A stretch of 64,000 nucleotides of DNA from Symbiodinium natans (taxonomy: Eukaryota; Sar; Dinophyceae; Suessiales; Symbiodiniaceae), in assembly GCA_905221605.1 (NCBI GenBank), contig CAJNDS010002734.1, positions 188,001-252,000 on the forward strand, written 5' to 3'. A program made the position numbers and the translations under genes. Numbering within the stretch: the first letter of the stretch is position 1; every line of letters starts with the position of its first letter. This document shows, piece by piece, positions 51,493-62,879 of the stretch. The notes beneath the pieces are model-generated. The model had not been told where the DNA came from and made no database searches. It saw nothing but the letters and a program-made list of their open reading frames with translations.

Positions 51493-52075
51493 GTGCATAC
51501 GGCTAGTGCAATGCGCAAGACATGCTCATGGTGTTACAACTGTCAAATTGCAGATCCGCCAAGGAAAGACCAGCTAAAGCCCGATCTCCTGGTACGCCAT
51601 CTGCGGCCCGGTCATGATGCTGACGCCACCCATCTCCACATCAAATCGCTCAGTGCCGGGATAAGCGTTGCAAACCTGAGCTGAATGGAGGCTTGCAATC
51701 CTCTACAGCAACTCTAAAGTCGCACTGCGGCCCCCTGGCTCGTTGGCGCTGTGGCTACCGTCTGGGCATGTCTGGGCAACTCAAGCCAAAGCGCTCGCAG
51801 CGTGTGCTCATACTCCACCGGCTTCAAGAAGCTGTCGGTGGCAAGGTTTTTGGAGGCACGCTGATGTACGGTTCCTGCGGAGCTTCATGCACCACTGCCG
51901 CCCTCCGAATCACCAAGCCCTCAACCCTTTTGCAGGACTCCTCACCCACTGCCCACCCTGATTCCTCAGAAGCCCTAAACCCAAAACGTTACTTAGGCTT
52001 GTGCGGAAAGCCTGCTGCCAGGCCAGTCAAGCCAAACAGCGCCAAGAAGGGGAGCATGACGGCAAGCCTCACAGG
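51493..52075 (+). CDS. Candidate plus-strand coding region
   Basis: Plus frames include DPPRKDQLKPDLLVRHLRPG, FLRSFMHHCRPPNHQALNPF and GLCGKPAARPVKPNSAKKGS. Frames switch several times and no splice structure was resolved, so only part may be coding. Confidence 0.25.
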
Positions 52076-52079
52076 GTTT

Positions 52080-53260
52080 AGGGTTTAGGGTTTAGGGTTT
52101 AGGGTTTAGGGTTTAGGGTTTAGGCAGGGTTTAAACGCAGACCAGCCAGACTGCAAGGTAGCCATTTCGGGATGACCGACAAGTCACTACGACTTTTTGT
52201 ATTCTTGGGAGTGCGCGATTAGGGGCTTAGAGGTTTAGGGCTTAGAATGCGCGCAGAGAGAGTAGGCGAAAAGACGTAGCTCACGACAAGAACCCCTTTG
52301 AAGGTAACTTGCGAAGTTGCCTCAGGGGTGTCTCACAAGGAGCCATGGGGTTGTAAGAAATAAGTCAGCCCTTCGAAAGCTCATGCAAAAGTGGTGCCTG
52401 GAAAGATGTAAACCCTTTCTTGCCAGAGGACTCCCTTACGTGCCTCAATCTGCCGGTTATAAGGCCTAAACCGTAAACCCTAAACCCCCTGAACCCTAAA
52501 CGCAGTGCCTACAGTTCCGAAAGCTGCAACGCGCGACGGCCAAATCAACTCGACATCAAGGAAACTCATTTCATCTTCTAAACCTGAAGAAGGGCCAAGC
52601 CTGCATCTTTATAGTTGCTTTCTAAGGCCCCTGATGGGATTCATGGGCAACCTCGAAAACCCTAAACCCTAAACCCTAAACCCTAAACCCTAAACCCTAA
52701 ACCCTAAACCCTAAACCCTAAACCCTAAACCCTAAACCCTAAACCCTAAACCCTAAACCCTAAACCCTAACCCTAAACCCTAAACCCATAAACCAAGAAC
52801 CCCAAACCCCTTGAGGAAGGCTATTTTGGGCCCAGGCCAGCACCTTCTCGGTCCCTTCGTTGCGGCTGCGGAGAGTTTGGGCCAAACGGCGGCTGAAGGG
52901 CTTGGGGTTTAGGGTTTAGGGTTTAGGGCCCTAAACCCGAAACCCTGAGCCCTATAGATCCGAAAATGGTGGAAGCTTGCTAGTGCTTTACGGGGAGCGG
53001 GGGAACAGGGATTAAGCTGGGATTGGCAAAAGGGATGGCTTTTCTCGCGATCCTCCAAGCTCTCTGTTGCTATTCTTGATGATATTCAACTCCCTGCCGA
53101 GGCCCAAACCCTTTTGAGCAACGGACTTGGGGGGCTGCCGGCAAACATGCAACTTCTCAGAAGTCACATCACGCAATCTGACGCAATCTGTGCTATATGG
53201 CTCGTGCATCACGAGGCATGAACTAAAGCTTGAAACACAAGGCACACTCACACACACACA
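52080..53260. other. Heptamer arrays and unique islands, no clear gene
   Basis: TTTAGGG array 52075-52125, very long CCCTAAA array 52655-52795, and shorter arrays at 52475-52500 and 52905-52945. Islands in between show no persuasive reading frame. Confidence 0.4.
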
Positions 53261-53265
53261 TTCAT

Positions 53266-53898
53266 TCATCCATCTCCATATTCCTGTAGGCGCTGCAATC
53301 GTTCTGCTTTCCTTCTTTGCTTCATCTCCATCCGATGTTTCCTATGTTGATCAATCAGGAACTGATGATTTCCTTCCGGCAGGTCCAGCAGACTCTCATG
53401 AAGAGGTCGTGATGTTGCGACGCTGCTTGCCCGAGCAGTAGTCCCAACTTCTGGTAGACATACATCCGTGGAGACTTTCATACCATGCACCAGTGCCTGC
53501 ATCTGACTAATCCGTGAGTCAAGATCAATCTCCATGCGGTGAATGGTTGCATCTCGGTCTTGAATGATCATCTCTGTCTGCACAAGAAGCTTCTCGAATT
53601 GAGCCTGAGCAGTCTTCAACACTCCTTCAGCAACAGCCTTGCACTCCATCTCAGTGCACATGTTTGCTTCGGTTTGTATGGACGCGTCGGCAAAATGCTG
53701 CGTCTTGCAATCGTGCAAAGCATCATACAACCTGACGATCTGGCGCTGGGCAACAGCTTCATCCGGATGGACATGTGTACAAAATCCTGTCCGAACGCAG
53801 TGTAACGCAGACTTCAGGTGTTCTGTCACACTTGGCACCTCCATTTTGTAGGATACACGCAAGGCGTAGGCAACACAGGATGTCAACCGTCGCTCCAT
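53266..53898 (-). CDS. Intronless spliced-leader retrogene, coiled-coil protein
   Basis: This 210-codon ORF starts at an ATG in CTGCAATGG, 66 nt after a relict spliced leader. Residues about 85-140 form a charged heptad-like helix (KAVAEGVLKTAQAQFEKLLV and following), consistent with a coiled coil. The C-terminus is strongly basic (HRKHRMEMKQRRKAERLQRL). No enzyme motif is visible. It has no heptamer array or MITE inside, unlike every other coding region of similar size except the dsRBD gene. Absence of introns plus a leader relic is the expected mark of an mRNA reverse-transcribed back into the genome. The intact ORF suggests it may still be expressed, after a new leader is trans-spliced at the relic AG. 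Confidence 0.75.
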   Translation of the reverse strand: MERRLTSCVAYALRVSYKMEVPSVTEHLKSALHCVRTGFCTHVHPDEAVAQRQIVRLYDALHDCKTQHFADASIQTEANMCTEMECKAVAEGVLKTAQAQFEKLLVQTEMIIQDRDATIHRMEIDLDSRISQMQALVHGMKVSTDVCLPEVGTTARASSVATSRPLHESLLDLPEGNHQFLIDQHRKHRMEMKQRRKAERLQRLQEYGDG

Positions 53899-53964
53899 TG
53901 CAGCTCACTTGGGGATGCACGAATTGGGATTTTGCCAGATGATGGCCTCGTAGCAGAAATGGCC

Positions 53965-53988
53965 CTTGAGCCAAAATGGCTTGAGCCA
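53965..53988 (-). promoter_or_regulatory. Tandem relict dinoflagellate spliced leader
   Basis: The minus strand at 53979-53965 is CCATTTTGGCTCAAG, identical to the last 15 bases of the dinoflagellate spliced leader. Directly upstream (53988-53980) is TGGCTCAAG, the last nine bases again. The missing 5' part (CCGTAG) is what is lost when a later leader is spliced at the AG inside an older one. Two stacked copies imply at least two rounds of trans-splicing and genomic re-insertion. Confidence 0.85.
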
Positions 53989-54221
53989 TAGCCATTGGGC
54001 CTAAACCCTAAACCCTAATTAAACCCTAAACCCTAAACCCTAAACCCTAAACTAACCCTAAACCCATGCTTATCCCCAAGGCCTCTCAGCCCTTCTCGCT
54101 TTGGCAAATCTGTACTGGGAAGGCTGCCCAGTAACCGAAGAGGAAGACGGTTGTAAAGGCTTCTTCGACCTCTGAAGCATCCAGACCTTACCGGCGTTCC
54201 ATGAAAAATCCTGCTGCGTTG

Positions 54222-54365
54222 TATGAAATCATATGAAGTAGGGTATATATTTCTTGTACCCCCAACAGGACACCAGGAATATACACTCACCAATATGAAA
54301 AAACGAAGCTTGTATACACTCACCAAAAACAGAAATATACACCCTGCTTCATATGACATCATATA
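54222..54365. mobile_element. Family J element with ~33-bp inverted ends
   Basis: Left TATGAAATCATATGAAGTAG continuing GGTATATATTTCT. Right AGAAATATACACCCTGCTTC continuing ATATGACATCATATA. Inside, TATACACTCACCAA occurs twice. Single copy in the window. Confidence 0.75.
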
Positions 54366-54959
54366 AACAGGTAGAAGAGAACATCTCATAGAATATAACT
54401 TGAAGACAAGCGCTGACGTGGCTCTCAGCTGAGTGCTTCGATGTCAATGTTCCCTGCAGGGGAGCAACCTGGTCTCTCGGTAGGAGCCGGGCTGAAGGCT
54501 AGTGAGTCCAGTGCCTCGGCGGCTTGGACTCCGTAGCATGTGCTCACCATAGCATTAGAAAAAAGACCACATGTGCAACTCACAGACGGATTACTTGCGC
54601 TGCTTGCTTTGCTTCTGACTGCTTGCGTAGCTTTGCTTTGGGACGGGCAGTTCTCCCTCCGCGTTGCGGTTGGCTAGTTCTTTCCTTGGCTCCTGCTAGC
54701 CGCCAGCCAACAGCATTGGGATAAGCTGTTCTTGCGGCCTCAAAACAAAAATAAAACTGACAATAATAGAATTAAGAATCTGAACAATTATGATGATAAT
54801 AAAAAAATGAAAATCATAAAAAACAATAATAACAATAATAATCACAAGAATAATAAGAATAATAACAACATTCATCAAAAATAATAACAATGCCTTGTAA
54901 AAGTGTGAACTATGGTCGCCCTGGGGCTGATGTGCACTGGTGCAGGTAAGTTTGACACA

Positions 54960-55193
54960 GGATTGAGGCAGTATGGTCAATGCCTAGTCTTTGGTTTAAG
55001 GGTTAATCTTGGATTGGACCCGCTTCTTGTGTCGGCGGCCGCCGTTAGGCGCTTTTCCGGAAAACTTTTTGACGACCCCCCGCCCCCCCCATCGATGAGG
55101 GTGGTCCGCAATGATGCGAAGTGCGCGGCCCGGGGTCTCGGAGAGGAAGGGTGGGAGACCGCGGAGCCAAAAGCTAAAAGTAGTTATGAATAA
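54960..55193 (+). CDS. Candidate plus-strand exon
   Basis: The plus frame contains LRVNLGLDPLLVSAAAVRRF and SMRVVRNDAKCAARGLGEEG then WETAEPKAKSSYE and a stop at 55191-55193. A pyrimidine-rich C tract lies in the middle. Unrecognised. Confidence 0.35.
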   Translation, partial: GLRQYGQCLVFGLRVNLGLDPLLVSAAAVRRFSGKLFDDPPPPPSMRVVRNDAKCAARGLGEEGWETAEPKAKSSYE

Positions 55194-55552
55194 GAAGCTC
55201 CGGAATTTTTTCCGGTGTCCGGCTTAAATTCCTTTCACAATTTCAACAGCTTTCCAAGGGAGCAGCCCATGAGCTGCCCTGATTCGCTTTGGTGACTTGT
55301 TTCGGTTTCCCGCCTTCGTCCGGAGGGAGCCACAAAGCCTGGAAAGCTTAGACTCTCAAGCCTCAGGGCTTCCCCTCAAATCCTCGATTCTAGAGGATCT
55401 GCGAACACCCCCAAACTTGCTTGTTTTTTGGGGGGAGGGCCCGGGGGGGGGGGGGAGCCCTGGACGCTATAAAGGGAGTCCAACATTAGGGTTTAGGGGT
55501 GTACTCCCTTCATCACTACTATATAAGAGAAAAGAAATTTTACTTCCCAACC

Positions 55553-55770
55553 AGGTATGGGGAAACTATGTTTCCCGTTGCTTCCTCATGTGCTGGGACA
55601 TGGACGACATTTGCAAAGCTGAGGCGAAGGCGCTCAACCACATGGCAGCATCCTCTCAAGATTTATGGTTCTTTGCCATGTGCTCAGCTCTCGACTCTCA
55701 TAAGCCCCATGTCATGCTGGATCCAGAACACCTCAGACGCTATCTACGCAAAAGCGCCCCTGACTTGTAA
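55553..55770 (+). CDS. Plus-strand exon of unknown gene
   Basis: The plus frame reads VWGNYVSRCFLMCWDMDDIC then KAEAKALNHMAASSQDLWFF and AMCSALDSHKPHVMLDPEHL before a stop at 55768-55770. The minus strand has several stops. Composition strongly suggests coding, and an AG in AACCAG lies just upstream. The 5' half of the long ORF (55297-55500) translates G-rich tracts and a palindromic element and is not trusted. Confidence 0.5.
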
Positions 55771-56429
55771 GATCCAACTTATCAGGAGAGCAACCTACAG
55801 CCAACAGGAGCACAACTCAATTCCATAACTCTCTCCAACGACAGTGACCTTTCAGCCTACGCAACTACAGCTCTCAACCCACGACACGTACACTCCAGGG
55901 TAGCCAAAGAAACAAGTAAGGTTCAGTCGTGAAAGAGAGTAGCTGGCCTTCTGACTCAACCATCCATCCAACTGTGGACGAACTTTCCGCTGCCTGTCAA
56001 GACGTGGTACCGGCGCTGTTCAGTGCCTAGCTGAGCCCTCAGCAGCACTGAGGCAATGAACATCTTTAAAAAAAATGATACTACATCGTGTTGCCGAATG
56101 CAAAACGCCTCAAGACTGCATCTGTCTGGCTACTACCACAAAACCCTGACCCTTTTCAACCACCGACAAACCCAAATCCAGGCCTCCTGCAAATTTTTTC
56201 AAATCCTTTTGCTGCCGGGTTGCCACAAACTTGGGGGTGCCTTATCCTTATCATACGCGAATCCTACTATTTGGGGGGTCTCTGTTGTTGGGTACCCCTT
56301 TCGTAAACTCCCATAATTTAGATAATAGACCCAGTTTTGTAAAGCTAGGACGGCACCTGGACAGTGCATCTGCCAAGCTGCAGACGCCCTCCACCTGCAA
56401 AGGTCATGGAAATCGGGCTGCATGGTTCA

Positions 56430-56644
56430 GAGGTTTAAAGTTTAAAGGGGCATCTGCCTCCGTGCACCAAAGACGCGAAAAAAATATCGCAACCGGGCAT
56501 CTTCTCGGCGCGCGGGCGTGCGGAAATGCTTGGCCAGCGTTGGCTGTGAACCCCAATCTCGAGGCTCATTTGCACCGCAGCCCGAGCTATGGCTCAGACA
56601 TATGGGCCAAGGATTTGCTGGCTCCCTATGAAGCCAGCGAATGA
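56430..56644 (+). CDS. Plus-strand exon of unknown gene
   Basis: The plus frame contains ASVHQRREKNIATGHLLGAR then ACGNAWPALAVNPNLEAHLH and SDIWAKDLLAPYEASE, with a stop at 56642-56644. A family G element lies upstream (56224-56315). Further plus ORFs (56641-57185) are possible but unsupported. Confidence 0.4.
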
Positions 56645-57189
56645 GGGGCCCAACACAGTTACAAGGTTTCCCTGGTTGCTGCAACCAGCCATGTTGTGAA
56701 ACAAGTTCTACGCTGTCGAAACTGAACCAGAAGGGTTCAAAGTTCAATGTGCCTTCACATGGCATCATGAACCGGGAAAATACGAAATTTTACACAGTCC
56801 CCTCAAAGCAAGGCTGGATGTTGCAAAATCCTTCACTCTTAGGCGGGTCCTGCAGACCAACGCCTGATTCAGATTTGTGCCCCCAGCTGCGAATTCTTTC
56901 GTGATCCTGCTTGTGAGCTTGCGTGCACGTTCGAGAGTACCGAGAAGATGCTGTAGCGCGCCTCACTTGTACTGGATCCCGATTTACCAGACCTGGCCGA
57001 TCGAATCCTGGGCAACAGCAGTTTTTTATAGTCGGCATCTTGCATTATACAGCAGCCCCTACGTAGCAGCAAAGCCATTCTACTTCGACGGCCTTAGCAA
57101 ACCTTGTGCATTCATTGCACCTACAAAACCATCAATGTGGAAGTCGCCAGCACAGCAAGGAACATGGCAGACGCCATGTCAATAACCAC

Positions 57190-58000
57190 AGCTTGGCACC
57201 TTTGCCCTTGCCAACTTCTGCCTCTCTGCGCGTGCGGAATAAGAAGAAAGAACACTTACATTCAGACTATTATAACCGCTACATCACCTCTGTCAGTTCT
57301 TTCTAGCGGTTACAACTGATCTCTTCGCTGGGCCGCTCCGAAAAATATGAAGTGAGTGTATGTATGAACGGAGCGGGAAATTGACGCACGCGCGAAGTGA
57401 AATACGCGCAGAGCATTTTGGGCGCTTCCGTCCAACCCCCATATGCGCCCTCATTCATACCATTTCCTTTTCCTTTCATACTACTACGTAGAGAATGTAA
57501 TTACAAGGAATGAACGAATGAAATGAGGAAAAGACACATGAATTACATGAACGAAGTGCGCCAACACGGTATTTTTCTCTTTTAATTTCGCACATTAAGA
57601 ATTATTAGTGTGCTTGCGTAATAAGAAGAAAAGAGAGCACGCAATGAACACACGAAATAAGGTAAAGAGTGAACGAACGAGTGAACGTACGAAAGAAAAA
57701 TGCTCAGTTCGCAGGCTTCGCAGCAGTAACGTCTATCGCACTTGCCTGCACGCAATGCCCACATGACCACGGGGATAATTGCTTTGACTGCCTTCCCGTG
57801 GCCTCCTGAAAGCAACAGAAGAACAATCCCACACCCTATAAACCTTAAACCCTAAACCAGTCCTTGTGACATCTATTTCTGCGGATGCTGATGGGTCCAT
57901 GCGGTCCAGGTGGAACACGCGGAGATGTTCCTTCGAAAAAACTGGATTTAGGGTTAGGGTTTAGGGTTTTTAGGGTTTGGGGTTGGGTACCATATTGTAC
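57190..58000. other. No clear gene
   Basis: Unique DNA with GAACGAACGAG-like short repeats (57500-57700) and few heptamers. Short plus and minus ORFs are present but none is protein-like enough to support. Confidence 0.4.
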
Positions 58001-58002
58001 AA

Positions 58003-58136
58003 TTTTAGGAGGTTCATGGGTACTTATAACCTCAACTATAAATGTACTTATCACCTGCTTAGACGACTTAGGGGGCTTATAAGTGCAGTTATAATTGGGG
58101 TTAGAAGTACCATGAAGTACCCTGAACCTCCCAGAA
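58003..58136. mobile_element. MITE-like element A14
   Basis: Ends AGGAGGTTCATGGGTACTT and AGTACCCTGAACCTCCCAG. The interior resembles A7, A9 and A11 (TAGACGACTTAGGGGGCTTA, TATAATTGGGG). Confidence 0.75.
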
Positions 58137-58190
58137 AACCCTGAAGACCTAAGCCCAATCTGAATCCTGGCTCTACACCCTGAAGCAAGA

Positions 58191-58420
58191 TTACGTAAAG
58201 TGGGTCAGGCTGCTGGATGCGGTGGTTCGGGCGTATGCTACGTAGAAAGATGATAAGAACAAAGCTTTCCAGAGAACAGCTCGAGTTGCAGCAACCTTGT
58301 TGGGCTTCGACTTCGTCCGGTGGTCCAGCTTATAATTAGACACCGAGCCGGATCCGATCGGCGATTCAGAATCATTCCTCTCCAGCTCGCTCAGCCTGGG
58401 TGCGATACAGACGAGTATAG
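58191..58420 (-). CDS. C-terminal exon of unknown gene
   Basis: The minus frame contains NYKLDHRTKSKPNKVAATRA then VLWKALFLSSFYVAYARTTA and ends at a stop at 58191. A membrane-like segment follows a basic stretch. The frame further upstream (to 58574) is also open. Confidence 0.45.
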
Positions 58421-58802
58421 GCACCGGAATAGCACGAAGTGATGTCGGATAAGAAACGAACTGCGCAACGATCTCCCGGCTGCTGCACGAAACTACTAAA
58501 CCCTCAACCACAAACATTCTACGCCTCGATCTCAAGGACCCGGTTGCCACCACCTGCCCGTACGATACTAGCATCCCCCGCTATGGGATCCGGGATCCGC
58601 GGGGCCTACCCTCCTGGTATACCCCCTAAACCCTAAGCCCTAAACCCTAAACCCTAAACCCTGAACCCTGAACCCTAAACCCTAAACCCTAAACCCTAAC
58701 CCTAAACCCTAAACCCTAAACCCTAAGCCGGGTATGCCACCTTCAGCTCATCTTGCGGAAACCCATGCTTGGGCATAGAGGTCGGTGAAAGGAGACGACA
58801 GG

Positions 58803-58980
58803 TCACGAGGATCGCGCGTGCAAAATCGCGGACACGCCAAACTTTGCGCACCGTTGATCTATGTTGGCCCGTATTTGCCGTATTTGTGGTCCTGCCACAC
58901 TCTTCGTCGCAATGTCGAGCTTCAACATACTCACAAAATCATTCCGCCACGCTTCTCTTAGCATCCAAAAAAACAAAATC
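58803..58980 (-). CDS. Exon of unknown gene
   Basis: The minus frame contains LREAWRNDFVSMLKLDIATK then SVAGPQIRQIRANIDQRCAK and FGVSAILHARSS. The plus ORF on the same stretch is also open, but its tail is a GGGGAA/GGGGG low-complexity tract. Sense agrees with 58191-58420. Confidence 0.4.
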
Positions 58981-59268
58981 GTGGTCCTGCCACGCCTTTT
59001 GCACCGACACGGGAACATGACACGGGCAAGGGATGGGGAAGGGGAAGGGGAAGAGGGTGGGGGGGGAAGGGAACACCACGCCACGGAGGGGAGGAGGGTG
59101 GTGACCGAAGTGGCAAACCACGACGAAGACCACCCAGGTCGAGGTAAACCATGGGGGGGGGGGGGGAGGGCTTGCAGCTAGGAGCCATATACGTGTATAT
59201 ATACATATATGTGTGTATAAATGTGTGTATATATATACATGTACATGTACATGTACATGTACATGTAC

Positions 59269-59322
<54 letters not shown>

Positions 59323-59499
59323 GTGTACATGTATATATATGTATGAGCCTGAGACCTTTAGGGTTCTTTTGGCTTAGTTTATATAAGCCCTCTTAAATAA
59401 ACAAAGCCAAACGCGATAAATATAGGAATATATATGCTCTTAAATGAACGCGTCCACTACATGTCTCGATCTGTTCAAGTATAGCTCAGCTTTCTACTC

Positions 59500-61860
59500 C
59501 CTAAACCTGAAACGTTAAACCTTGAAACCTGAACTTCAACCCTTTAAACCTAATCCTTATTTTTTGACCCTTAACCTTGAAACCTTTAAAAGTAAACCTT
59601 AAACTCGCGAAGTCCTAACTTTTAACTTTCACCCCTAGGCTCGTGACTGTAATCCGACGCATCTTCTCGCTTCCTTGCTCATGGCTGTGCTTGAAACACA
59701 GGCGTGCTGCGAGTACCTGCGAGTCCATCATCTCTGCCTATGCGTGTCGCTTTTATCAAGGTAAGTCATGATGGCTCGCGCTTCGGATAGTCTGTACATT
59801 GCAGAAACAAATGCACGGTTTAGGTTTAAACCTTCAAGGTTTATGGTTTAGGGTTTAAGGTTTAAGGTTTATGGTTTAGGGGATAGGGTTTAGATTTTAG
59901 AGTTTCGGGTTTAGGGTATAGGCTTAGGGTTTATAGTTAAAGGTTCGGGTTGTTGGGTTTTAGGTTTAGCCCCTTCTATGATGCAGCTTAAAAAGGGTCT
60001 CTGCTCATCTGCGCCCGGCCAGTTGAGGCTCCAGAGAGACATTATTCACTAAACCACAAGCCATAGACCCTAAACCTTAACCTCTAAATCCTAAACCTTG
60101 AACTCTAAGCCCTAAACCGTAAACCCACAAGGGCCTTACTTTACTTCAAAAACTCCCCGCGCAGAAGAAGACACAGATGAAGAAAGTCATAAGCTGAGCT
60201 CGAGCTCGGAGCTGCTCATACATCTACACCTGTCTAACATTCCTCATCAGTTTCTACTCCCTAGATTTTAAGCCTAACACCCTGAACTTTAAACCCTTAA
60301 CTTTGAATCCTAAGTCGAAAACATTAAATCCTCCACCTTGAAACACTCGGAGCCTTAACCCTAATCCCTTGAACTCTCATATTTCAACCCTAACCCTTAA
60401 GGTCGTGATCCTGATCTAAGACGCCTCCCAGCTTCCTTGCTGCGGGCTGTGCTTGCAAAACTAACATGCTGCGAGTAGCTGAGAGTCCAGCATCTCTGCA
60501 TGTTCTTGTCGCCTTTTCTTGTTCTAGACGATACTGGCTCGTGCTCTAGAGATCTGATTGTCATCTGATTGTCCGCATTGAAACACAAAGCCACTACTTC
60601 CTGCAGGATTTACTAAGCCCAAAACCCCAAACTCACAAGGGCCTCACTTTAGTAGACACACTCCTAGCGCAGACAAAAACAGATCAGGAGAGCCGTTAAA
60701 CTCAGCTTGTGCTCGGAAATGCTCATACGTCTCCACCTCTTTAACATTCCTCAGCGTTTCTTTGTGCTGAACCTGAAACCTTAAACTCTGAGCCCTGAAC
60801 CCTAACTTCTTAAACCTAATCTTTAAAATCTGCTCCTAAACCTTGAAACCTGTAACAGTTAACCTTAAACCCACGAAGTCCGAACTTTTAACGTTCAGCT
60901 CTAGGGTCGTGACTGTAGTCCGATGCATCTTCTCACTTCCTTGCTCATAGCTTTGCTTGAAACACTGACTTGCTGCGAGTAGCTGCGAGTCCATCATTGC
61001 TGCTTATGTGTGTCGCTTTTACTAAGATAAGTCGTGATGGCTCGCGCTTCAGATAAGCTGTACATGGCAAAAACAAACTGCACGGTTTAGGCTTTAACCT
61101 ACAAGGTTTATGGCTTAGGGTTTAGGGTTTAAGGTTTAGGGTTTTAAGTTTATGGTTTAGGGTATAGGGTTTAGGTTTTAGGGTTTCGGGTTTAGGTTTA
61201 GGGTGAAGGTTTAGGGTTTATAGTTAAAGGTTCGGGTTGTTGGGTTTTAGGTTTAGCCCCTTCTATGATGCAGCTTAAAAAGGGTCTCTGCTCATCTGCG
61301 CCCGGCCAGTTGAGGTTCCAGAGAGACCTTATCCACAAAACCATAAGCCATAGACCCTAAACCCTAAACTTTAAACTGTAAACCTTGAACTCTAAGCCCT
61401 GAACCTTAAACCCACAAGGGCCTTACTTTACTAAACAAACTCCCCGCGTAGATGAAGATACAGATGGAGAGAGTCCTGAGACTGAGCTCGAGCTCGGAGC
61501 TGATCATACATCTCCACCTGTCTAACATTCCTCGTCAGTTTCTACTCCCTAGATTTTAAGCCTTGCACCCTCAACTTTAAACCCTTAATTCCGAATCCTA
61601 AATCGAAAACATTAAACCCTCCGCCTTGAAACACTCTGAGCCTTAACCCTGACCCCTTGAACTCTCATATTTAACCCCTAACCCTGAAGGTCGTGATCCT
61701 CATCTAAGACGCCTTCCAGCTTTCTTGCTCAGAGCTGTGCTTGGAAAACTAACATGCTGCGAGCAGCTCTGAGTCCAGCATCTCTGGATGTGCTTGTCTC
61801 CTTTTCTTCCTGTAGATGGTAGTGGCTCGCGCTCTAGAGATCTGACTGTCCACATCCTGC
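59500..61860 (+). repeat. Diverged higher-order tandem repeat
   Basis: Two blocks alternate, A (from 59656 and 60922) and B (from 60420 and 61708), so the higher-order period is 1266-1288 bp. A and B are themselves related: both contain TTCCTTGCT, CTGTGCTTG, TGCTGCGAG and GAGTCCA. CCTAAACCTTGAAACC-like diverged units fill the spaces. CGCCCGGCCAGTTGAGG recurs at 60012 and 61299. No coding is seen in it. Confidence 0.85.
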
Positions 61861-62469
61861 AGAATTAGCTCTGGCATCCAGGAACCTATGCTTGAATGCC
61901 TCGACGTCTGAGATCCAGCAAGGGCCATTCATCTCCAGACAGTCTGAGAAGCACCGTAAAACTCTAAACCCTAAAGAAAAAACAACATCCAGAAAAAAAC
62001 GATACTTGGGAGCTTTGAGTCACTCGATTCTTGCGTGACTTTAATTATATGATTGAGACTCTAAGGTTTATCATTTCAATGTTTTGGGTTTAAAGATTTC
62101 GACTTAGGGTTTAGGGTTTAGGTTTTAGTATTGAAGATTAAGATGTAGAGTTCATGCTCTAGGGTTTAGAATTACCAGGCAATCCGAGAAGCAACGTTAA
62201 ACTCTAAATCCTGTGAAAAAAACTAACAAAAACGAGACTTGAGAAGCTTCGGGATACTCGTTAACATAGCTGCTTAGCTTCCCGAACAACCTTTCCTGTG
62301 GCCCTACCGCATCTCGGCAGCATAAATCATCTACTCGATCTCTCATGTGAAAGCTGAACACGCTCAGTCAAGATCTTCCCCATCGTCATCCTGTCAGATG
62401 ATTTCGCGTCTTATTATTTCAGGATCGTAAATTCCACTGATTCAGATTTGAAGTCGAACCTTTATACAC

Positions 62470-62877
62470 TTGCAACGAAGACCATTAACCTTGCTGCAGG
62501 ATTCGAAGTGTAAGGTCTGGGAGTATGTCGGAGATCATCATCCTTTTATGTTTCAACTTCTTGCTGCGCGCAGGATTAACAACGAATGCCAAGTTTCTCT
62601 TCTCGGGGCGAACCACAGCATCTGCGTAAACGCAAGGACTCATGATGAGTCTGTGTGGTCTAGTATTTTATGCCGCCTCGACGTCGACGCCTGGGAATAT
62701 TGTTTCGGACGTAGTACGAATTACGTCCTTTCCGCATCAATGCAAATCTCGATGACATGTAATTTAATATTATTCGCACGTAAGTCTGCTCATCAGACGA
62801 GTCCTTTGCGCGCAAAGCCCTTGTACCAGGAGAATCGCGACAATCTTGACCATGAGCATGCCTCTTTTAATTCCTAG
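62470..62877 (+). CDS. Candidate ORF in the array-free right end
   Basis: This 135-codon plus ORF contains DHHPFMFQLLAARRINNECQ and AWEYCFGRSTNYVLSASMQI. No family is recognised and there is no supporting motif. It is the longest ORF of the last 2 kb, where heptamer arrays and MITEs are absent. Confidence 0.3.
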   Translation: MQRRPLTLLQDSKCKVWEYVGDHHPFMFQLLAARRINNECQVSLLGANHSICVNARTHDESVWSSILCRLDVDAWEYCFGRSTNYVLSASMQISMTCNLILFARKSAHQTSPLRAKPLYQENRDNLDHEHASFNS

Positions 62878-62879
62878 CG

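Larger units (their letters stand above)
1..58735. repeat. Dispersed telomere-like TTTAGGG/CCCTAAA arrays
   Basis: Heptamer arrays of 2 to about 20 units occur in both orientations throughout. The larger ones are 927-1022, 1146-1229, 1353-1461, 1615-1706, 2459-2553, 8040-8175, 8548-8618, 9041-9093, 10966-11049, 11850-11920, 12968-13052, 16190-16285, 17399-17460, 18723-18773, 20157-20218, 21660-21730, 27480-27640, 27718-27796, 27940-28030, 28174-28248, 31075-31145, 31270-31327, 34427-34503, 38160-38245, 40567-40680, 42420-42485, 43943-44005, 46005-46115, 49570-49635, 49984-50090, 50700-50780, 52075-52125, 52655-52795, 54000-54065 and 58625-58730. The unit matches the telomere repeat of plants and dinoflagellates, but these arrays are interstitial: coding islands lie on both sides. 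Units vary (CCCTGAA, CCCCAAA, TTTGGGG, TTTCGGG). At several sites the array forms most or all of a predicted intron. Confidence 0.95.
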
